The position numbers and the translations under genes are program-made. A stretch of 12,010 nucleotides of DNA, from contig DAHVYC010000011.1 in NCBI GenBank assembly GCA_027327845.1, positions 1-12,010 of the forward strand, in the 5' to 3' direction. Source of the stretch: Candidatus Nomurabacteria bacterium (GTDB lineage Bacteria; Patescibacteriota; Minisyncoccia; Phycocordibacterales; UBA9973). A model generated the notes under the pieces. That model saw nothing but the letters and a program-made list of their open reading frames with translations, was not told the DNA's origin and did no database searches. This document shows positions 6,402 through 12,010 of this stretch, one piece after another. Within the stretch, counting starts at the first letter, position 1. Every line of letters starts with the position of its first letter.

Positions 6402-7619
6402 ATGTTATTTTCTTATAAAGCCAAAACGAATAGCGGAGAGATAATGGAAGGGACAATGGAAGCCCCGGATAGATTTTCTGTGATGCATGATCTGAAAGGG
6501 AAAGGCAGTACCCCGCTCTTCATTACGGAAGAAAAGAAAAACTCACTGGATCTTTCCTCGATATTTGGAAAATTTTTTTCCAGAGTAAAGATCAATGACC
6601 AGATTCTATTTACTAAAAACCTGGCCGGGATGCTCCGCGCAGGACTTTCTCTTTTTCGGGCGCTTTCCGTATTGAAAAAACAGACCAAAAATGCTTCTCT
6701 GGGCAATATTTTGAATTCACTCTCCAACGAAATAAATGCCGGAGGCACGCTCTCTTCCGGATTGGCAAAATTTCCGAAAGTTTTTTCCAAACTTTTTGTT
6801 TCTATGACCCGTGCCGGAGAAGAATCGGGAGATCTGGCCGGAGCACTCAAGGAGATAGGGGCCAATTTGGAGAAATCAAACGCACTTTCAAGGAAAGTAA
6901 AAGGGGCCCTCATTTATCCCGGTGTTATCTTGTCGGCTATGGTTCTCATAGGGGTGCTTATGTTTGCTTTCGTAGTGCCTACGCTTGCCAACACTTTTAA
7001 AGAACTCGGGGTGGAGCTTCCCACAAGTACTAAATTTATAATCGCATTAGGTAATTTCTTCTCGCAGTATCTTGTGTTGTCTTTTGTTCTTATTATCGGA
7101 TCTATTGTGGGTCTCTTGATGCTCCTTCGCGCTCCATTTATGAAAAAATATGTAGATTTCGTGGTGATAAAACTGCCGATTTTCGGCAAAATGTCTATAG
7201 AGCTCAATACTGCCCGTACCGCTCGCACTATTTCTTCGCTTTTATTTTCCGGAGTTTCTATAACGCGTTCCATAGAAATAACCAAAGATGTGGTACAAAA
7301 TTTTTATTACAAAAAGGTATTGGATGAAGCCGAAAAGGAGATAGAAAAAGGAGCTCCTTTCTCTAAAGCCTTCGAAGAAAACTTGAATTTATATCCGGTG
7401 ATGATGACAGAGATGGTGGAAGTCGGTGAAGAGACAGGCAAACTCTCGGATATGTTGCTTCAAATTGCCGATTTTTACGAGGGAGAGATAGAAAATAAAA
7501 CCAAAAACCTTTCCACGATCATAGAACCGCTTCTTATGATAGTGATCGGAGCCGCAGTGGGGTTCTTCGCTATTTCCATGATATCTCCTTTATACTCTAT
7601 ATTGAATAATATAAATTAA
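6402..7619 (+). CDS. pilC: Type IV pilus inner-membrane platform protein PilC/GspF
   Basis: A 405-residue polytopic membrane protein that couples the PilB motor to pilin extraction. It has the classic duplicated T2SSF layout: a cytoplasmic helical domain at about 65-165, repeated at about 266-368. Each copy carries the signature: AGEESGDLAGAL (138-149) and VGEETGKLSDML (341-352). Membrane helices lie at about 168-192, 219-243 and 370-398. The N-terminal part (FSYKAKTNSGEIMEGTMEA) matches the usual PilC opening. Length is normal for the family. The start codon directly abuts the heptad array and lacks a Shine-Dalgarno site, so translation may depend on the upstream gene or on an unstructured start. 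One nucleotide separates its stop from the next ATG. Confidence 0.95.
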   Translation: MLFSYKAKTNSGEIMEGTMEAPDRFSVMHDLKGKGSTPLFITEEKKNSLDLSSIFGKFFSRVKINDQILFTKNLAGMLRAGLSLFRALSVLKKQTKNASLGNILNSLSNEINAGGTLSSGLAKFPKVFSKLFVSMTRAGEESGDLAGALKEIGANLEKSNALSRKVKGALIYPGVILSAMVLIGVLMFAFVVPTLANTFKELGVELPTSTKFIIALGNFFSQYLVLSFVLIIGSIVGLLMLLRAPFMKKYVDFVVIKLPIFGKMSIELNTARTARTISSLLFSGVSITRSIEITKDVVQNFYYKKVLDEAEKEIEKGAPFSKAFEENLNLYPVMMTEMVEVGEETGKLSDMLLQIADFYEGEIENKTKNLSTIIEPLLMIVIGAAVGFFAISMISPLYSILNNIN

Positions 7620-7620
7620 A

Positions 7621-8091
7621 ATGAAAAGTAATTTTTTTGAAAAAGGAATAACGGCTGCGGAGGTTCTGATAGCCATATCTGTGCTTGTAATTTTGGCGCT
7701 TATAACTTTTCCGAGGCTTTCGGATATGAGAGAAACTCAAGCGCTCAAAAACGCCGAAGAGGAAACGGTTTCGATGCTCCACGATGCTAAATCCCGCTCC
7801 CTAGCCTCTGTCAATTCTTCTGAATATGGAGTGCATTTCGACCCTGATAAAGTTATAATTTTTACCGGGAAAACTTATAATCCAAACGCTTCCGACAACG
7901 TCGTAACGAGTTTGGTATCCCCGGCTTCTATCACTAATGTCACCTTAGGCGGAGTGAGTTCTTCTTCTGGAGATCTGTATTTTGAACGTTTGACTGGAAT
8001 ACCGAGCCAGGCCGGCAGTATAACCATTTCGAATTCTTCAAGTTCAAAAGTTGTCAGCATATCTGTCACTGGAGCTATAAGTGTAAATTAA
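7621..8091 (+). CDS. GspH/FimT-like pseudopilin
   Basis: A 156-residue type IV pilin-like protein. The prepilin leader is MKSNFFEKG; the peptidase should cut between G9 and I10, giving a mature start ITAAEVLIAISVLVILALI with the conserved Glu at mature position 5 (E14). The helix continues to about residue 60, followed by a beta-rich domain ending in YFERLTGIPSQAGSITIS and a closing strand, the layout of GspH/FimT minor pilins. It has no cysteines. It is the first of four pilin-like genes after pilC, and probably a minor pilin in the priming/tip complex rather than the major subunit. It starts 1 nt after pilC, so translational coupling is likely; no Shine-Dalgarno site is seen. Confidence 0.85.
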   Translation: MKSNFFEKGITAAEVLIAISVLVILALITFPRLSDMRETQALKNAEEETVSMLHDAKSRSLASVNSSEYGVHFDPDKVIIFTGKTYNPNASDNVVTSLVSPASITNVTLGGVSSSSGDLYFERLTGIPSQAGSITISNSSSSKVVSISVTGAISVN

Positions 8092-8126
8092 TATGACTTT
8101 GACAAAATGAAATTTTAAGAAAAGAA

Positions 8127-8624
8127 ATGAAAAAAGATAAAAATAAAACTTGCGTTTCCAGAGAAAAAGGATTTTTACTAGTGGAAGTGATAATAGCCAT
8201 AGCCATCATAATGCTCTCCGTACTTGCTGCCATGTCCGTGACGCAGAAATCAGTGTATGTCGCGAGGCAGTCCTTACACCTCTCTCAAGCAGGTTTCCTT
8301 TTAGAAGAAGGGGCGGAAGCGGTGCGCATCTTGCGTGATAATTCTTGGACCAATATCTCCGGACTTACACCAGGGACTTCATACTATCCTGCTTTTTCAT
8401 CATCTACTTGGTCTCTTTCCTCCACGCCTTCCACGGTTGATATTTTTACTCGCACCGTAAGCGTTGCAAACGTGAATCGTGACCCTGGAACGGGAGATAT
8501 TTCTACTTCCGGCAATAATGATGCTGGTACCAAACTCGCGACGGTCAGTGTGTCTTGGAATGAAAGCGGAACACAGATGACAAGAACCCTATCTTTTTAC
8601 ATTATGGACATATTTTCACATTAA
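8127..8624 (+). CDS. GspI/PilV-like pseudopilin
   Basis: A 165-residue pilin-like protein with a 15-residue basic leader ending in EKG. Cleavage before F16 gives FLLVEVIIAIAIIMLSVLA, with Glu at mature position 5 (E20). The segment SLHLSQAGFLLEEGAEAVRILRDNSW (about 49-74) is typical of GspI/PilV-type minor pilins in this phylum, followed by a beta-rich C-terminal domain. The only cysteine, C9, lies in the leader and would be removed. The start ATG is preceded by AAGAAAAG, at best a weak ribosome site; an in-frame alternative is not needed because the leader is complete. It follows the GspH-like gene by 35 nt and precedes the GspJ-like gene by 6 nt, consistent with one operon. Confidence 0.83.
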   Translation: MKKDKNKTCVSREKGFLLVEVIIAIAIIMLSVLAAMSVTQKSVYVARQSLHLSQAGFLLEEGAEAVRILRDNSWTNISGLTPGTSYYPAFSSSTWSLSSTPSTVDIFTRTVSVANVNRDPGTGDISTSGNNDAGTKLATVSVSWNESGTQMTRTLSFYIMDIFSH

Positions 8625-8630
8625 ATATTT

Positions 8631-9161
8631 ATGAAAAATACAAAGAAAAAAAACGAAATATATCCTTCAAAGCTGGAGCAGAATAGAGGTTATGCGCTTT
8701 TAGAAACCATATTTTATATATTGCTTTTTGCGATTTTATCCATTGCGGTGATTGATGCGCTTATGACTATGACAAAATCTTTCAAGGAAACGGCCATAGA
8801 ATCTGATTTGATGCAAGGTGGAAATATAATGGAGAGGATGACGAGAGAAATCAGGCAAGCGAATGGTATAAGCGCAATTGGGGCAACTGATCTGAAATTA
8901 AATACGAAAGATAACGCAGGTGCGGCTAAAACAGTGGAATTTTTACTTGCCGGTTCAGATATTCAATTTTTAGAGAATAACGCTATTACTGGCAATTTAA
9001 ATTCCAGCAATATTTCCGTGACTAATCTGTCTTTTGCTCAAATAAATACAGTGAAGGGTGCGAGTGTAAAGATAACCCTTTCTGTAAAGTCGAACAACGA
9101 TCCGGTCGCAAGAAATGAGAATTTTTATGACACTATTGTTCTCCGTGGGGATTATCAATAA
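8631..9161 (+). CDS. GspJ/PilW-like pseudopilin
   Basis: A 176-residue pilin-like protein with a 20-residue Lys-rich leader ending in NRG. Cleavage before Y21 gives YALLETIFYILLFAILSIAV, with Glu at mature position 5 (E25). The helix runs on to MERMTREIRQANGI (about 67-80), a region characteristic of GspJ/PilW-type proteins, followed by short strands with FLENNAITGNL. No cysteines. The start ATG lies 6 nt after the previous stop without a Shine-Dalgarno site. By order and sequence it occupies the J slot of an H-I-J-K minor-pilin set; assignment to J rather than a generic prepilin is moderate. Confidence 0.82.
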   Translation: MKNTKKKNEIYPSKLEQNRGYALLETIFYILLFAILSIAVIDALMTMTKSFKETAIESDLMQGGNIMERMTREIRQANGISAIGATDLKLNTKDNAGAAKTVEFLLAGSDIQFLENNAITGNLNSSNISVTNLSFAQINTVKGASVKITLSVKSNNDPVARNENFYDTIVLRGDYQ

Positions 9162-9163
9162 AT

Positions 9164-9190
9164 ATGAAAATTTTAGATTTTAAAAAATAA
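9164..9190 (+). other. Possible 8-codon leader ORF (MKILDFKK)
   Basis: An ATG 2 nt after the GspJ-like stop opens an eight-codon frame that ends exactly one base before the 15-bp inverted repeat at 9191. It could be a translated leader that keeps ribosomes moving toward the hairpin, or a chance frame in AT-rich DNA. There is no homology or ribosome site to support it. Confidence 0.2.
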
Positions 9191-9257
9191 ATCCCGTTAG
9201 AAATTCACTAACCATGATAAACAAAATAAAAATAATTTTTAAAATTTCTAACGGGAT
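9191..9257 (+). repeat. 15-bp inverted repeat bracketing the PilX/GspK-like start codon
   Basis: ATCCCGTTAGAAATT (9191-9205) and its exact complement (9243-9257) enclose a 37-nt AT-rich loop that contains the ATG at 9214. The right arm encodes residues 10-15 of the leader. In mRNA this would place the start codon in the loop of a stable hairpin, 8 nt from the left arm, with no Shine-Dalgarno site. Confidence 0.85.
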
Positions 9258-10992
9258 AAATAAAGAATCGGGCGCGGCGATGCTTATCTCGGTGATATTT
9301 TTTCTATTTATTTCCCTTGCTATCATAGGAGGACTTGTTTCTCCTTCGGTCCGGGAATTCAAGGATGCGTCCGTCGGACTTAATTCCAAAAGATCTTTCT
9401 TTTTGGCTGAATCTGGAAGTGAAGATGCTTTTTATAGGGTCTTGAAGAACATACCGATAGGCTCAAGCGAGACATTGACTTTGGATTCGAATACCGCTAC
9501 CACTACGATAACTTCCGTAGGGAGCGATAAAATAGTAATAGCCTCTTTAGGAGACGTATATTCATACCAAAGACAGAATGATATTACTCTTTCAACCAAT
9601 ACCGGAGTTTCTTTTAATTATGGAGTGCAAGTCGGGCAAGGTGGAATAAATTTGACGGGTAGCGGTACAGTAAACGGCAATGTTTATGCCAATGGGCCTA
9701 TCACCGGAGACAGTTCGGCGGTGATTACCGGTACCGCTATCTCAGCGGACAGTCCGGCTTTGGCTGCTGATCAGACCAACGGTTCCGGAACGCCATCTTA
9801 TGATGTGGCATTTGCCAACGCTAGCGCTACTCAGGATATAGCCCAAGGTTTTCAAGTATCAGTGGAGAGTCCTCTTAACAAAGCGCAGTTTTATATAAAA
9901 AAAGTAGGCTCGCCGAGCAATGCGACAGTAAAGATAATGAATGATTCAAATGGAAGCCCGGGGACCAATGTAGTGGCTTCCGGCACTCTTTCAGCTTCAA
10001 GTGTGACTACTTCTTACGGGTGGGTAGATGTTTCTTTTTCTTCCAACCCTATTTTAAGCGTAGGTACTACTTATTGGCTTGTAGTAGATGCTGGTACCTC
10101 GAGCAGCAAGTATTATGTCGTCGGAGCTTCGGCTGGCGGATATAGTAGCGGTATAGGCAAAATCGGACAATTAGGCGGTACTTGGAACAACACTTCTCCT
10201 TCCGGACTGGATTATTATTTTAGTATTTATTTAGGCGGGGCGACGGGGCTCATAGAAGGCAATTCTCACAGCCAATGGAATCAATTACACATAGGCACTG
10301 TATCTGGATCAGCTCAAGCTCACACGGTAAATTATACCAATGCCACCGGAAATATTTATTGCCAGACTGGAACGGGCAACAATAAATCTTGCACTTCTCA
10401 AACTGATCCGACATATATTGCTTTTCCGATATCGGATGCGAATATAGCGGGATGGAAATCGGAAGCGGAAGCCGGGGGAGTTTATAACGGAGACTATTCT
10501 GTCGGTTGGGCTGGAGCTACTCTAGGTCCTAAAAAAATTATAGGAAATCTTTCAGTTTCCGGTGGAGGAATATTGACCGTAACGGGAACCCTTTGGGTAA
10601 CTGGCAACATACAACTCTCTGGCGGAGGCACTATCAAACTCGCTTCAAGTTATGGAGCAAATGACGGGGTTATTATTTCTGATAAATCTATATCAATATC
10701 CGGCGGAGGACATGCCACAGGTTCAGGAACGGCCGGAAGTTATATAATGATGCTCTCCACCGACACAGGGACAGATTCCATTTCTGTTTCCGGCGGAGCA
10801 GGAGCTGTGATTTGTTATGCGCCTTATGGCACCATAGAGATTTCAGGGGGTGCGGCACTTAAAGAAGCTACCGCTTACAGAATAGAAGTATCGGGCGGAT
10901 CCAGTGTAACCTATGAATCGGGACTTATGAACAATAATTTTTCCAGTGGGCCATCCGGCTCTTGGACGGTAACCAGCTGGGGCGAGAAATAA
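9214..10992 (+). CDS. PilX/GspK-like large minor pilin with beta-solenoid domain
   Basis: A 592-residue protein. Residues 20-60 (GAAMLISVIFFLFISLAIIG, then SFFLAESGSEDAFYRV) match the PilX/GspK N-terminal helix. If cut after G20, the mature position 5 is Ile, not Glu; loss of Glu5 is a known trait of GspK, which sits at the pseudopilus tip. Residues about 140-180 and 440-565 are glycine-rich beta repeats with SGG turns at 449, 469, 496, 526, 544 and 560, likely a solenoid. Between them, residues about 190-342 form an inserted jelly-roll-like sandwich (VGTTYWLVVDAG near 283-294), similar to domains found in surface proteins. C383 and C393 could form a disulfide. GspK normally has an alpha-helical domain of about 200 residues, so this is much larger and of a different fold. 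It is the last gene of the pilus operon; the likely role is an adhesive or sensing tip. The start is the only in-frame ATG before the helix. Confidence 0.8.
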   Translation: MINKIKIIFKISNGINKESGAAMLISVIFFLFISLAIIGGLVSPSVREFKDASVGLNSKRSFFLAESGSEDAFYRVLKNIPIGSSETLTLDSNTATTTITSVGSDKIVIASLGDVYSYQRQNDITLSTNTGVSFNYGVQVGQGGINLTGSGTVNGNVYANGPITGDSSAVITGTAISADSPALAADQTNGSGTPSYDVAFANASATQDIAQGFQVSVESPLNKAQFYIKKVGSPSNATVKIMNDSNGSPGTNVVASGTLSASSVTTSYGWVDVSFSSNPILSVGTTYWLVVDAGTSSSKYYVVGASAGGYSSGIGKIGQLGGTWNNTSPSGLDYYFSIYLGGATGLIEGNSHSQWNQLHIGTVSGSAQAHTVNYTNATGNIYCQTGTGNNKSCTSQTDPTYIAFPISDANIAGWKSEAEAGGVYNGDYSVGWAGATLGPKKIIGNLSVSGGGILTVTGTLWVTGNIQLSGGGTIKLASSYGANDGVIISDKSISISGGGHATGSGTAGSYIMMLSTDTGTDSISVSGGAGAVICYAPYGTIEISGGAALKEATAYRIEVSGGSSVTYESGLMNNNFSSGPSGSWTVTSWGEK

Positions 10993-10997
10993 AGAAT

Positions 10998-11029
10998 TAG
11001 GTTTGTAGGTTCTAGGTTTTAGGTGATAG
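10998..11029 (+). repeat. TAGGTTC/T heptad array before tpiA
   Basis: TAG recurs at 11006, 11013, 11020 and 11027 (7-bp steps), with one more at 10998. TAGGTTCTAGGTT (11006-11018) is the exact reverse complement of the GAACCTA array before pilC. It occupies most of the 46-bp gap between the last pilus gene and tpiA. No hairpin terminator is evident in this gap. Confidence 0.75.
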
Positions 11030-11038
11030 AATAAGAGA

Positions 11039-11794
11039 ATGAGCAAAAAAATTGTGATAGGAAATTGGAAGATGAATCCGCTTACGCTCAAAGAAGCGGA
11101 GAAATTATTTGCGGGCACTGCAGGGCTTATAGCTGGAGATAAAAAAGTGGAAGTAGTGGTATGCCCCCCATTTTTGTATTTGGAAAAACTCAGAAAAATT
11201 TCCAAGAGGATATCTGTCGGAGCACAGAACGGGTTTTTTGAAGACACCGGAGCTTTTACCGGCGAAGTGTCTCTCGAAATGCTTTATGATATTGGCGCAA
11301 GATATGTAATATTGGGGCATTCCGAGAGGCGCGCTATGGGAGAAACCGATATGGATGTGAATAAAAAAGTAAAATCAGCTATAAAAGCGAGCTTTACTCC
11401 AGTGCTCTGCATAGGCGAGAGCGCCAGGGATGAGAATCATGAATATTTAAATTTCATAAGAAAAGAATTGGAGGCGTGCTTAGCTGGTATTTCTAGAAAT
11501 TCCGTATCAAAACTTATCATAGCCTATGAACCCATCTGGGCGATAGGGGAAGGAGCGCATTCCGCTACACCAGAAGAATTCTTGGAAATGAGCATCTTTA
11601 TAAAGAAAATATTGAGTGATAAGTTTGGCGTGGAAGCGGGAGGAAAAATAAGGATAATATATGGCGGATCCGCTGATGAGAAAAATGCGGGAGAATTTTT
11701 GAAAATCGGGAAGGCGGATGGATTTTTGTTAGGGCGAGCGAGTTTGAATCCGAAGAAGTTTAATAAAATAATCCAAATTGCTGGGGAAATATGA
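11039..11794 (+). CDS. tpiA: Triosephosphate isomerase
   Basis: A 251-residue TIM-barrel enzyme interconverting dihydroxyacetone phosphate and glyceraldehyde 3-phosphate in cytoplasmic glycolysis. Substrate and catalytic residues are present: N9 and K11 in GNWKMN, H94 in ILGHSERR, and E164 in AYEPIWAIG. The phosphate-binding turns GGSADEKN (209-216) and DGFLLGRASL (227-236) are intact, and length is normal. One oddity is the flexible loop 6, which reads AIGEGAHSATP instead of the usual AIGTGKTATP, with one extra residue and no hinge lysine. It ends in TGA, overlapping the pgk ATG as ATGA, so the two are co-translated. The ATG follows ATAAGAGA, at best a weak ribosome site. It may be transcribed with the pilus operon, since no terminator is visible between them. 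Confidence 0.96.
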   Translation: MSKKIVIGNWKMNPLTLKEAEKLFAGTAGLIAGDKKVEVVVCPPFLYLEKLRKISKRISVGAQNGFFEDTGAFTGEVSLEMLYDIGARYVILGHSERRAMGETDMDVNKKVKSAIKASFTPVLCIGESARDENHEYLNFIRKELEACLAGISRNSVSKLIIAYEPIWAIGEGAHSATPEEFLEMSIFIKKILSDKFGVEAGGKIRIIYGGSADEKNAGEFLKIGKADGFLLGRASLNPKKFNKIIQIAGEI

Positions 11795-12010
11795 AACTCA
11801 AAACCTTAAAAGACATAAATCTTGAAGGCAAAACAATTCTTTATCGTGCCCCATATGATATAGAGGTTTTGGAGGTTAATGGTGTTTTTCAGCTTGCAGA
11901 TGATATGCGTATAAAAGCAACCCTTCCGACCTTGCAATATTTATTAGGAAAAAACTGTAAAATTATAATTCTTACTTACGTTGGGCGTCCTGATGGTCAT
12001 GTAGTAGAAC
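11791..12010 (+). CDS. pgk: Phosphoglycerate kinase, N-terminal part (cut by window end)
   Basis: The first 73 codons of a phosphoglycerate kinase, which makes ATP from 1,3-bisphosphoglycerate in glycolysis. The order LEGKTILYRAPYD, then ADDMRIKATLPTLQYLL, then KIIILTYVGRPDG follows the standard N-domain. R40 (of DDxRI) and the GRP of 65-67 are kept. The usual RVDFNVP motif reads RAPYDIE (19-25) and SHLGRP reads TYVGRP (62-67), so three positions that normally contact 3-phosphoglycerate differ. GGGGA lies just upstream of the ATG, which overlaps the tpiA stop. The rest lies beyond the window, so completeness cannot be judged. Confidence 0.9.
   Translation, partial: MKLKTLKDINLEGKTILYRAPYDIEVLEVNGVFQLADDMRIKATLPTLQYLLGKNCKIIILTYVGRPDGHVVE

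Noticed and set aside
6413..7285. Long minus-strand open frames opposite pilC
   Set aside because: They are antisense to a clearly assigned PilC with two T2SSF repeats, have no recognisable domain, and arise from codon composition.
8099..8104. TTGACA as a -35 box for an internal promoter before the GspI-like gene
   Set aside because: No acceptable -10 box lies 16-18 nt downstream, where the sequence already reaches the start codon.
1..12010. Recoded UGA (glycine) genetic code seen in some Patescibacteria
   Set aside because: tpiA ends at a TGA that overlaps the pgk start in the classic ATGA arrangement, and all long genes are open under the standard bacterial code.

Overview
The window most likely comes from a Patescibacteria (Candidate Phyla Radiation) genome, probably a Parcubacteria-type lineage. 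This is inferred from several things seen together: AT-rich DNA with almost no Shine-Dalgarno sequences, a compact type IV pilus operon, a very long secreted protein made of cysteine-bearing Ig-like modules, a tiny stand-alone GIY-YIG nuclease, and a divergent phosphoglycerate kinase beside triosephosphate isomerase. The code is ordinary table 11: tpiA ends in TGA, and no long gene reads through an in-frame TGA, which argues against the UGA=Gly lineages.

Left part (1-1286). Two minus-strand genes are present: a two-domain lipoprotein (19-756) and a GIY-YIG nuclease (918-1169). The lipoprotein has a near-consensus sigma70 promoter, a 59-bp palindrome in its leader and a real Shine-Dalgarno site. 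The nuclease gene is bracketed by perfect 18-bp inverted repeats, so it may be, or once have been, a small mobile cassette.

Middle (1287-4567). A 1025-residue exported protein is built from at least four module types used repeatedly in shuffled order. It is followed by a 203-bp gap holding a large fold-back element, probably the terminator, and then an extended -10 promoter that shares a 12-nt core with the promoter of the exported protein.

Pilus operon (4568-10992). The order is pilB (assembly ATPase), pilC (platform protein), three pseudopilin-like genes resembling GspH, GspI and GspJ, and a large PilX/GspK-like protein whose globular part is a beta-rich solenoid with an inserted sandwich domain. 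The likely picture is that PilB drives PilC, which extracts pilins from the membrane, while the four small and large pilin-like proteins form a priming or tip complex. The major pilin, prepilin peptidase, PilT and PilM/N/O are not in the window. Arrays of 7-bp repeats built on TAG/CTAG sit in the pilB-pilC gap and, inverted, in the gap after the last pilus gene.

Right end (11039-12010). tpiA overlaps pgk by ATGA. pgk runs off the window. Together they form a lower-glycolysis pair.

No stretch over 300 bases lacks a gene. No rRNA, tRNA, CRISPR array or transposase gene was seen.
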